Shown: positions 41,855 to 53,300 of the stretch, piece by piece
Numbering within the stretch: position 1 is the stretch's first letter
Layout of the letters: the number at the start of each line of letters is the position of its first letter
The notes under the pieces: generated by a model
What the model was told of the DNA's origin: nothing
Databases searched by the model: none
What the model saw: the letters and a program-made list of their open reading frames with translations, nothing else
Source of the DNA: Phragmites australis
Taxonomy: Eukaryota; Streptophyta; Magnoliopsida; Poales; Poaceae
Length of the DNA: 64,000 nt
Direction: 5' to 3'
Assembly (NCBI RefSeq): GCF_958298935.1
Contig: NC_084929.1
Coordinates: 1,302,001 to 1,366,000, forward strand
Translations under genes and position numbers: made by a program

Positions 41855-44800
41855 ATGGCCTCCCCCGCCCCCACCTCCGCCGCGGCAGCAGATCCCGGGA
41901 TGGCGTACAAGCTCCTCCTCTCCTGCCCCGCCGGCCTTCCTCGCTCCAGCGTGCGTACCCTCTCTCTGTCTCACTACTCCTTCCTCTCCCTCCCTCCGTC
42001 TGATTGCATGGAGTGGCGCCTGCCGCAGTTTCCCCATTGGACGACCGCAAAACCCAACTTTTGGTTGGCTCGTGTTGTGAATTTCCGCCTTTGGGTTCCC
42101 GGCTCGGCGAATGCTTATCATCTCAATTGTCGTTCCCCAATCTATGTACAGTGGATTTGATTTTAGCTAGCTATGTAGAATTCTCAACAAGAAAAATGGC
42201 GAGCAGTAAAGCGCCAAAGTGCTTGGAAGTGTCTTGCTATTGCCCGGAACTGCCGTGTAGATTTCTTTATCTTGTTACAGATTTTGTAGAGCTCTATTGC
42301 TGTGATTCCTATTATCAACGATTGCTAGTAGTACAGCACAATTCTGATAGGACTGATGTTGTGAACTGAAGGTTTCGGTTAAGTTTGATCAGTCATTCGA
42401 CAGGATTCCCCATCCAGATGCAACCTTGGAGGAATCTATAAGTGAGGTAATGTGTCCATTGATGTGCCTTTTCGCAATCGCACGTTTATCCAATGCATGC
42501 ATCCGTAGTCGTTATTCATATGTTTTGATCTTGCAGATATGGAACCAAAGGCATCAGCGGAACCCATCGTTGTACAACGGTACAAAGTTTCGGGTATGTA
42601 CCTGTTCTATCTTTGTACTATGCTGTTTTCTTGCTCTACTTGTACATGGAGATGCTGTCAACTAGTGATAAGCGCATCCTTTAAACTCATAAAAAATAAA
42701 TGTTTCTACCATGTTATGTGATTTGGAGTATGCTCTATACAGAGATTGCATATAGTGAAAATATTTGTACATCAATTTCACGCTATCTGTTCAACATCGC
42801 TGTTCAAGGCTAACATTAAAAAGTAGGTGTGTGCTACCTAGTACCTAAAGGCAATTCCTAGTCAATTCCAGACACCATATTCATCCAAATGAACTAGTAT
42901 CTTCATTTTTATTATCACTATGGAACTGCCAAACAATGAATTTTAAGTAGCAATGACTTTTGTCTTAGCTTCTTTTAGTATTTCTTATTTTTCTTTTATA
43001 GATAACCATGTGCCATTATAAAAGTTCAGGTATGTATTATTTTGAATTAAGATTGCAAACCTTGACCACAGTCACAAATTTCAGTACGGAGGAAATGCCT
43101 TGCACCACAAAGATGGCCCAAATCAGGAGTACTGTGTCTCACTTCATTTGGGTCTCACAGACTACAGGTTTGTTTGACCATCTTTATTCTATTTCACCAG
43201 CTTTTCGGAAACAAAATCCTGGCAGCCTAAATTTCTTCAACTTTTATCTCTTCGTCTACAACTTTCTGTGTAGTATTTGAACGGAATGCCTCTATTTAAC
43301 AACTGTGTTTTCTTACACACTACAGGACATTTGTGGGAACAAATCTCAATCCATTGTGGGAGAAATTTTTGGTCCCATCTGAAGGTAATTTGTAATATTA
43401 GATAACTTATTCACACCTGGCTCTATGTGTCAGGGCCTTTTGCATCTCAAAACTTTTGAGTCTTCTAGTTTCATGACCTGTCACTTCCTAGTACCTATCT
43501 ATTTCTTCCATTGCTTCAGCTTTCGGAAATGTAAATCCTTGATAAGTATATTTCGTTCCCTCTGTTTTGCCTTCCATTTTTTAAGAAGCTCTCTCTTTCT
43601 AACGCATACAAGTCCATTATGAAGATGAACTTACTGGTCATCAGATAGTTTGTCTTAGTACTTTGTGTGCTCAGACAGCTGGTGTGAATCTTTGTACAGA
43701 ATTATAAGAATGATCAATCTTGACCAATACATTTCCTCTTTCAATCTGATCGGGTTAGATGATTCTGTGTATTGCCAACACATGTCAAATCCACTGGGCA
43801 ATGGTGCAATTGTTGAAACATCTGATGAAAAGATTATTGTACTGCAAAGGAGCTACAACGTGGGGGAGTTTCCTGGATACTATGTTTTCCCAGGAGGACA
43901 TTCGGAGGTAAATTCTTAAGATCGTTTCACTGTATTGGGCACAAATGATGAAAGTTAAGATTTGCTTATAGAACTAATCTACAAATATAGGTCTAGGTGT
44001 AGTTCCTGTTACACTTTGAAATGACGAAGACAATGGCATTGCTACTGCCTGATTTAGTGGTTCTTCTGCCAGTTAGCATGCTGACTTTGGAGTGATTTTT
44101 AGAGGAGGAAGCTATACCTGATAATGAAGAACTTTGAAAAATTTAAATTGAGACAATAATTGAAATTTATGACTAGAAATAATAAATCAGGCATTACTAC
44201 TGCCTTATTTATGGCTTGAAAGTGTTTTTTCCCTGTCAGTTATCATACTGACTCTGAAGTGACTTTTAGTGGAGGAATCTAATTTAGAACTTGGAAAAAA
44301 CTTAAGCTGATACAATAATTGAAATGTGGTTCTGGAAAGTATTCTGTTTATACAGCCTGAAAGGATTATGGATTGATGAGTATTTGATCAGTAAGGTACA
44401 TATGTCATAATTATGAGCTTTATTTGTTTATATTAGCCTCAAGAAATTGGAATCATGGGTCATCAAACTGATGAAGAAGACCTTGCTCGTCTCAGTGAAA
44501 GAGTTTCACAAGAGATGTTTGAAGGGATCATCCGTGAAGTGGTTGAGGAAACTGGAGTTCCTGCTAGTTCCCTGGTAAATGGAGGCCTTTAAATATAATC
44601 CATGACGCTTTTGTGGTGTATACTGGTGTATATACATGAACAGGACCCCATGGAAAAGGATGTTTTAACTTGTTTCTAATTGCTATGCAAGGAAGATTTC
44701 TTCAGTCCAGAATTTTCTTGCTAAGTTCGTTAACTGCCAACGTTTAATTTTGCAGACAGATCCTGTCTTCATTGGAGTTTCTCGCCGAGAAATGAATGTT

Positions 44801-45279
44801 AGGCCAACTGCATTCTTTTTTACAAAATGTAACATTGATTCCAGTGGTGTAAGTGAACTTTATTCTAGAGCTCAAGATGGCTATGAATCCACTAAACTAT
44901 ATGCGGTCTCAGTGGTGAGTTTAGTTGCGCTAGCAACTCTTTTGATTCTTAGCTTTCTTTTGGTTGCTTCTGATCATTGAAGTTGTTTTTGAATTACAGG
45001 ATGAGTTACGAGGAATGAGCCAGCGGATGCCTGGTTGCCACAATGGTGGCTTTGCTCTATATGAATTGATGAGGAATGCTGCCGAAAGTTTTGAACATAT
45101 TGATGTAAGTGTATCTCATTATCAATTTTACTCGATGGAGATTGCTTTAATACATGTGGTGTTGCAAAGCTGCAAATGATTATGGGACCTTGTCCTCTTT
45201 CAAGTTTCAGTCTTCTCTTATACCAAAGTCATTTCCTTATGCGAGTTAAAGTTATCCGATATTTCCTTTGCAGGCCTAG
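41855..45279 (+). CDS. NUDT9: Nudix hydrolase, NUDT9-like (ten coding exons, 308 aa)
   Basis: Intact gene on +. Exons: 41855-41950, 42372-42446, 42537-42593, 43085-43167, 43326-43384, 43759-43907, 44437-44574, 44756-44914, 45000-45104, 45274-45279. All introns are GT-AG and the join is in frame (927 nt). The product starts MASPAPTSAAAADPG. It carries VKFDQSFDRIPHPDATLEES, GLTDYRTFVGTNLNPLWEKF, NPLGNGAIVETSDEKI and FPGGHSE (residues 167-173), then a split Nudix box ending REVVEETG (206-213), whose glutamates bind the catalytic metal. It ends NGGFALYELMRNAAESFEHI. Length and order match the plant NUDX9 group, which resembles uridine diphosphate glucose pyrophosphatase-type Nudix proteins; the substrate here is inferred only. 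No transit peptide is evident, so probably cytosolic. A truncated copy lies at 24033. Confidence 0.9.
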
Positions 45280-46006
45280 ATTATTATGGTGGTGCTATAT
45301 CACAAAATAAGTGTGGAGATATTCACAGCTCACAGAAACACGATGCGCAACACGATCGTATTGAAATTCAACTTCTTTGGAGTACATGTGCTATTTCTTT
45401 CTTCGTTGGGCTCGCTAGACCCTTAGCGGGAGTGCTGAAAGAAATAAGAGTAGCAAGCTTAATTTTTCCTGTCATACTGTAACGAAAAACTAAAGACTGA
45501 TGTGGTGGTGCCTGATCTGTTGTTGCTTTGCTAACTGAGGTGCTCAAGGTTGCTTTCCTCTGTTCAACTTCATGGAGAGCTGATTTGTAGACTGTAATGG
45601 TCTTTCAGGTTTCAGTTTCCGGCTAACGCCGATGGCTGTGTTCGCTCAGTATATCACGTGTCAAACGGTCCTGAACAATTGTGACCATATTCATAGGCGT
45701 GCAATTATGCTTGCTCTTCATGTTCTACTTTAGATTCTGAAACATACGGCCCATGGGTACGCTCTCATGTTGGGATTACGTATGTTGTATAATACGCCGT
45801 CAATCTTGCAATACACAGAGGAAGCCAACGCAACCATCCATCACCAGGGTCCACTGACATCTACTTGGCAAGGGAACATCTTTTGTGCGACAGTTGACAC
45901 ACGCACTAACGTTACTCGCACGCCATTGATTCCAATAAGGCTTCACTTTAAAATTTTGATCGCAAATCTCCCGCTATTGAGGTTCTGTTATGATATTATT
46001 CACTTA
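45280..46006. other. NUDT9 3' UTR and intergenic region with a duplicated ~100-bp motif
   Basis: 3' UTR sequence to roughly 45,600. A block at 45772-45885 (ACGCCGTCAATCTTGCAATA, ATCACCAGGGTCCACT) is related to 47041-47135 just upstream of UFL1 (ACGCCTTCTATGTCGGAATA, ATCACGAGGGCCCACT). No gene between. Confidence 0.55.
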
Positions 46007-46842
46007 GGATGTATTTGGTTGTAGTACGAGATTAGATAGGGTATAGTTATCTATATTTTTTTAATGTGATGATCTAATTTTCTGTTTGGTTAGGATGAAT
46101 GGGATGAGTTAATTTTCTGCTTAGTTGGTGAGATTATAGTGGATATAATGAGCTAATTTTCTGTTTAATTTGTATGATTCGAATGGATATGATGATCTAT
46201 TTATATTTATAGGCATTCCATAAGTATTTGGATCAATTTATGTATATTTGAATTTGTTTGAATTCAAATTAAATTAAAAAGAGAATATCACCTGAAATAA
46301 TAAAAATACATATAAATAGAGCGTTATAAAGGGACTTATTTTTTCACCAAATAATCTAGGATTGAAAACTTTTTTATAAATTAGTAAATCACACGAGAAG
46401 AATATTAGTGATTTTTTTTCAGATTTGTGAGAATTTATTTGAGGCATTAAAAATTGCTAGAAGTTATAAAAGTAGGCTTCTTTAGAGAATTTTAATTAAA
46501 TATTAGCTCAAGGTTTTTAGATCAAACTAATTAAAACGAGTTGCTAGTGAGTTTTAGTTTACTCTTTAAAATGTTTATAATGTTTAGTTCACTCTTATAC
46601 TCTCAAATAAAATCAAGAGTTAAATGAAAAAACAAATACACACTTACCAACCAACAAAGAACGAATGTGGATGGCTACATCCACCTGATTTCGCACGGAT
46701 AAGCTCTTTCAGCATCTAATTGAATATTAACTAGCGTTAGATCACTCCATGCACTCTCGTCCATGAAACAAACACTAGCTGTAGCCAAAAAAGTTGGACG
46801 GTGCGATTCCATCTGAACTCATCCCGTGAACCAAATAGACTC
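46007..46842. mobile_element. Tourist/PIF-Harbinger-type element
   Basis: 836 bp between TTA duplicates (46004-46006 and 46843-46845) with ends GGATGTATTTGGTTG and GAACCAAATAGACTC (inverted). AT-rich, non-coding. Confidence 0.7.
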
Positions 46843-46845
46843 TTA

Positions 46846-47379
46846 GAGCTTAGCTAAGGATTTCATAAAAGAAGCTTTAGTCTCATGAAATATGTGATTT
46901 CGGTTAGATCAAGATTAGAGCAAAACGACACTAGAAGGAAGAATTATTTCATCGCATATTTCCACTATGATAACGGGCATGAGAGATTCCTATCCAGTTG
47001 CATATTTTTGGCTATTTTGTTGATGCTACCAGTAGCAGGTGAGATTACGTAAAGTTACAAGTACGCCTTCTATGTCGGAATACACACAGGATTGGGATGC
47101 AGCCATCTATCACGAGGGCCCACTTGCCAGAACCTTCGTTCACCCCGGTCCTCGGCCAAATCGAATCCCAAGTTCGATCTCGCCGTCCTCTCCGGTAACC
47201 GCTGTCCCTCCTCTCTCTCTCTCGTCTTCTCCGCGTCTCCGGCGAGGCGGCGACTTCGTATCACGTCACAACCCAGTTCGATTCGTTCCCCCTCCCGACT
47301 CGCTCCTACAGTGCCCGTCCAGCGGCGCCGCCGCTCCTTCCCCGTCCGCTGCCCCCTCCCCTCCCCCAGGGAGTGGGAG
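46846..47379 (+). promoter_or_regulatory. UFL1 promoter and 5' UTR region
   Basis: Upstream of the UFL1 start. It contains GAGGGCCCACTTG (47116-47128), a site II/GGGCCCA-type motif common in housekeeping plant promoters, then a pyrimidine-rich leader with TCTCTCTCTCTCGTC (47214-47228). No clear TATA box. The transcription start cannot be fixed from sequence. Confidence 0.45.
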
Positions 47380-50300
47380 ATGGACGCGGAGCTTTTGGAT
47401 CTGCAGCGGCAGCTGGAGGCGGCGCAGAGCGCGCGGTCGAGCGTGCGGCTGTCGGAGCGGAACGTGGTGGAGCTGGTGCAGAAGCTGCAGGATCGCGGTA
47501 TCATCAACTTTGAGCTCCTCCACACCGCCTCTGGCAAGGAGTACATCACATCCGTACGCCCGTCCTCCCTGCCCCCCCCCCCCCCTCCCCCCTCTCTGTT
47601 CGTGCCCTGCTCCTTTTCCCTCCACTTGTTACCCAATCCCACCAACACAGCGGCCCCTCCTCTATCTCATCGGAATCCTTTGCAGCGGAGGGATTGCAGT
47701 TGCCTCTAATTTGCGTTGCAGAGAGAAATTGAGAAGAATGGACTTGGGATCATTGGTGTGAATGATGTACACAACGTAGAAATTATAGTTATCAATGAAT
47801 CTAAGCACTGGACTGCCAGTGCAAAGTATTTTTCTTCTCCATCCACTTTCTCGGGTTGTCTGAAATTAGTTCCTGAAGTAACAAATTGATAGAGGGTTTT
47901 TTTGGATAATGGGGGTGTAGAGTGTGCTGGTCATTGGGTTCTCATATGACATCATTCACCTCGAGCTTCGAAGCAGCGAATTCTATGAAAGCTTGGTCTG
48001 ATGGAATAGGTGTTTTTGATTGGGTGCTGGGCTCTACTTCAAGAGTACCTTACAGCAAACCTTTAGATTGGTTCTAGTGTTCAGAAGGAAAATGTGTTCT
48101 TTCTCGCATATCCTCACTATAAAAGCAGGCTTGAGAGATAAAATATCCAGTGCTCATTTTAATATCTCTAGCAGGTTAAGACTTCTAGTGGAATTTTGTC
48201 CAGAAACTGCTATGATATAGCTCATGTTAGTTCAGTTTAGAGCAGTTACTCAATTGAGAATTCATTATGTTTAGCTGATCCACGGTCAACTATGGTGTGG
48301 CAGGACCATTTGAAGCATGAGATTAAGATGGAGATCAAGAAGCGAGGCCGTGCATCCCTAGTTGACTTATCAGATACCCTGGGGGTGGATCTTTACCATG
48401 TTGAGAGGCAGTCGGAGAAGGTCGTCTCGGATGACCTGACTCTTATGCTGATAAATGGCGAGATCATGTCACAATCTTACTGGGACTCTGTGACAGAAGA
48501 GATAAATGAGAAGCTGCAGGAGCGCAGCCAGATTGCCTTGGCTGAGATTGCTGCCCAGCTGCATATTGGATCAGAGCTGGTCATCAATATCCTCGAGCCT
48601 CGGCTTGGAACTATCGTACGCTTCTCATGGTTTTCCTTGTAGCAGTAGTTCATTTGTTGCTGTTCTTTATTTTAAATTCAATAATTTTGATGCAATCTTC
48701 TGTTTCAAGAATTATGAATTTGCTGATTGAAATGTATCAGCTCTTAGAAGAACCATAAGATAATTCTAGGCAGTAGTGAATGTGTTTAGTCTCTTGCTAA
48801 TTCTGGTGCTCTAGATTGCAGTTCATTGGCATATGTTTCCCCAAATGTGATGCTTAGGGTCAGAATATTTAGTTGATTTCCTCATATACTAACTTTACCA
48901 TAAGATAATCAGATCTTCTTGTTGCAATATGGCATTTTCAAATCTTACACATATTACACTTAAAAAAAACTTTACATATGTTCTGCCGTTATTATTATCC
49001 TCCTTCCAGGTGAAAGGAAGGTTAGAAGGTGGACAGCTATACACTCCAGCATACGTCTCACGAATTACTGCCATGGTCCGTGGTGCTGCAAGGGGTATAA
49101 CAGTTCCGACAAACTTGCCATCTGTTTGGAACTCCTTGCAGCAACAGCTTCAAGAGATGCATGGTGCTAGTGGTGTTTCTGTGGAAGGTTCATTCTTCCA
49201 GTCCATTTTCAATGGTTTGCTAAAAGAAGGTGCTGTGCTGGGATCAGTCCGGGCAGGAGGGCACTGGACACCAGCTGTAAGATCTGCAATTGTTTAATTC
49301 ATATTCTTAATTCTTAAACTGTGTTTAACATTGTTGTGTTTTCTTCTCTGTTAGGTTTTTGCCCATGCTCAAAAGGAGAGCGTTGATGCTTTTTTCTCAC
49401 AGGTTGAGACATTTGTAATGTACATTTTAGTTCCTACAGTTCAGAGTATGTTAGAATCAGAGTATTTTGAGCTAGTAGCACAACTTGACTTCACAGAACT
49501 AAACAAGACCTTAACTCTACCTTAACTCTACGTGAGTATGGTATTCACACGCACACGTGTGCACACCCGCCTGCGGCGCACACACATTGTATCTTGTTAG
49601 TACTAAATCTCTAGGTCTAGTATGTAACACAATTACTTTATTCTGATCACATACTCTGCATTATTGTCATGCATTATCTCGTTTTGTATTGACTTCTCCA
49701 TTTTGTTTACAGAACTCTTATATTGGGTACAACGTGCTTCAAAAACTTGCAATTCCACTGCCTAAACAGTACTTGGAGGTACTTGAGGCTGTCAATATGC
49801 ATCTCCTGTTCCAATCATCTCTTTATTTGCTTATACTGTTTATCTAATTTTCTTCTATAGGCCCGATATCCAGATGGTATTGCACTGGATTCTGTTTTTG
49901 TTCATCCTTCTGTCAAGGATATGCTTGATGCTGCTGTGGGTGATGCAATTGAGAATGGACACTGGTATTGTTAACTTCCATGTCTCCTCAATAGTTAATT
50001 GCGATTTTTTGCTGCTACAAGCTCCTAACTTGGCACACATTGCAAAAATGAGCCTTTTAGTTCTCTTTGATTCTCTCCCTTTGCGCATGGTGTTGAACTA
50101 TTACAAAGGGGTTGTGATCTAGTAACATCATAGCAGAGGAGCAAAGGGGGTAAACTAATCAAGAGATAACAAGCTATGGATTTATGGAAACAGATTAGCT
50201 AGTAACTTTAGTTCAGACTTTGCAGTATTTATCTAAGTTATGTTCACTGAAACAGCTGGGACTTAACACACTATCAACAATTTTGAGTAGCATCATTGTC

Positions 50301-53300
50301 TTTTGGGAAAAATGCAAACACCCCCCCCCCCCCCCCAAAAAAAAGTCACTTGGATTTTGACTTTCCCCCCCAAAAGTTGTTTTGTTGCAAATAACCCCCC
50401 AAAAGTTTGACTTTGTTGCAACCCCCCCCCCCCAAAAAAAATTCAAAAAAATAAAAAAGATCACAAAAAAATTCTTAAAAAAACTAGAAACAATTCTAAG
50501 ACCTTCTGTGAATTTTTTTTTTCAAAAATAATACCCTTTGCATCATATTTCATGGAGAGGAAGTTTGAAAAAAAAGAAAAATGTGCAGCTCATTTATTAA
50601 CTCATGTTATTTTAACTTTGTCATGTCTAACATTATTTTTCCTACACAAATAATTGTTTAAGTAAACTAATAAAAGTGGTTTCACTAATTTTGGGGGTGT
50701 TATGGATTAGTTATGAATTAATCTATCTGCAACACATTTACTCAATCATGCACGTTACAATAACTATTTCAAGATTTCATGTATTTTTATAAGATAGAGG
50801 ATCATGTAAGAAGACTAAAAAAATTGGTTTCATGATTTTTGGATTAGTAAATAATTAACTATGCATTTAACTCGAACTAATAAATGAGCTGCACGTTTTT
50901 CTTTTTTTTCCAAACTTGCTCTCCATGAAATATGATGCAAATGATATTTAAAAAAAAAAATCACAAAAGGTTTTAGAATTGTCTCTAGTTTTTTTAGAAT
51001 TATTTGTGATTTTTTTTAAAAAAAATTGAATTTTTGGGGGTGTTTTTGCAACAAAACCAAACCCTGTCTTTTTGCAGCGTTTTCCTAGCTGACTGTAAGT
51101 ACTCTGTTTTTCTGCCGTGCCAACTACTTTTGTGGTGCCATAAGATGTTCTTCATTATTTCAGGATTGATTCTCTTTCGGTTCTTCCGTCATATATCAGT
51201 GGCTCTGATGCAACCAAAATTTTGTCTCTCTGTCCATCTCTGCAGAGGGCTATCAAGGTGGGTGCCTTTAAGTAGTTCGAGTTGTAGATTTTTCATGATG
51301 ACCAAACATTTCTTTTTCTTTTGCAGTCTTCGAAAGCAGTGGTATTTGGAGAATCATGTGCCTTTAGTAATGTGTTTATAAAGGTGAATCCTCAAGGCCT
51401 GCTTCATGTCCTTGCGATGACCTTTCTTGCAATTTTCTACTCTGTGTATTTTATACCATTACAGCTTCTGAATTAATGCAATCTCTCTATTCTTCTGCAA
51501 ACAATTTCAGGGTATTTTTGACCGACTTGAGAAAGAGATGGACTCGTTTGGTATTAAACATAGTGTTGGTCATATTCAAGGAAAGCCCATGAATATGAAT
51601 CTGGGCAGTGAGCACGGGACAGGATCTGGTCAGTACTCAGACACAAAAGATGTTGGTGATAATGACACCAGCAGTACAGGTGTTTCATCAGACAGAGGGT
51701 CAAAGAAGAAAAGGGGGAAAGGGACAGGGTCTACCAAAGGTGGAGCACTTGAAAAGGATGATGACAACGAAGAAAACATTCCTGCTAAGGGCAAGAAAGC
51801 TCATAGGAAAAACAAGGATGCTGGTTCATCAGGTGATGTAAAACATAGTGGTAAAAAAGCGTCAGAGAAAATGAAAGAGGAGAATACAAACATCTTTCCT
51901 GATGAATTGATCGAGCAAAAGGTTTTGGCTGTTGCTCCAGAGTTAGAAGAGTTGGGAGGTCAGAAATTAGATCAAGATTTACACAATTGTTTCTATTGAG
52001 TTGAAGTGATTCTAAAAGATTTTCTAAATGTTTAAATGAATATTAGGCTCTGATGACTTAAATGGCCCCCTTAAATTGTTGTCTTCTCACCTGAGGCCAA
52101 TGCTTGTCGATTCATGGAAGAAGAAACGGAACACTATGCTGTCAGGAAATGCTGAAAGGAGGCGACGCTTGCTTGATAATCTGCAGAAGCAGCTAGATGA
52201 GGTAATTAGCTTATGCATCCCATTTACGTGTTGGTTTCTTTTTGTACCATCCCTGATATTTTTTAGTTCCTGGGTAGCTGCGTTGGAATTATCGATCTTG
52301 TTCTATATATGTATTGCCTCGGGTTTTTATGCCATTGCTACTCTATTCTAATTTCTAAATTGTTTTTTCTGTACCTCTGCACCCTTTTATGATGCTAAAT
52401 CATGTGTCCATTTCGATGCTATTTTCATATATTCTTTGTCTGTTGTGATCAGGCTGTCTTGGATATGCAACTCTATGAAAAAGCTTTGGATGTATTTGAG
52501 GATGATCCTGCTACTTCTGTAAGCTGCTATAGGCATCATTCTCACAAGATTACTTGCTTCTCAATTAGTTATGAGCATTTACTTATGGTCCTCTTGATTC
52601 TCTGTTTTCTGGTTGCAGGGTATCTTACACAAGCATCTGCTAAGAAGTATGGGCACTCCAATAGTTGACAAAGTTTTGATTACATTGGTAACCTTTATGC
52701 TCCTGCTCATGCACAAGCGTTTTTCAGCAAGTTTGTAATTTAGAAACAGTTTCTTTGCTGTATTCTAGTTTTGCTTCCACAGTTTTACACTTGCAATACA
52801 TACTACTGCTGCTGAATAATTATCTTGTGGATAACACCCTGCTCTGGCTGTTTTACTTATCTGCTTCTTCTGGGTGTTTATTGTTTGTTGAACTAGAGAA
52901 ACACAACTATTTTTAGCTTCTTGCTCAGCTTTGAATCATTTAAAGGTTCTTTAGAGCTAGACCTCTGATCATTGCATATATTTTGCACCGAACTACCAAT
53001 AGGATAGGGACAACAAATTGAGGAATGGAGTGGAGGTTGAAGATAGTGAAGAAGAGCTAGTTCAATTGAGCACTGCTGACCGTACCTCTCTGGTATAGTT
53101 CACCTATATTTCATTCTTCCATGTATGATGTAACGTTTTCCTGCATCAGTCCTGAATGGAAACTTCATTTGGTCTAACTTTATGGACTTGCTCTCTGTTG
53201 TAAATGCAAAAATAATTCTTCAGGCAAAGGATCTTCCTGGTGCTTTGTCGCTGAAGACTCAAGCTTTAGTTGATGCACTGGAGGGAAAGGTTAGACTTTG

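Larger units (their letters stand above)
37582..43510 (+). repeat. Segmental duplication, copy 2 (partner of 18199-25660)
   Basis: The copy that continues into the complete Nudix gene, hence probably the parental location for the gene end. It lacks the solo LTR, so it preserves the pre-insertion sequence. Both copies share the Stowaway element, the LINE, the TR-GAG element with its TSD, and a frameshift in gag, so all of these predate the duplication. Confidence 0.93.

Noticed and set aside
43008..43084. Possible extra exon of NUDT9 (ITMCHYKSSG-like open stretch)
   Set aside because: Joining exon 3 directly to 43085 keeps the frame and the conserved FRYGG sequence; the stretch is not needed and is not conserved in the family as I know it.
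47720..47830. Possible UFL1 exon (REIEKNGLGIIGVNDVHNVE)
   Set aside because: It follows a good acceptor, but exon 1 joins in frame to 48304 giving the family sequence after YITS; including this block would break continuity. It could be a rare alternative exon.
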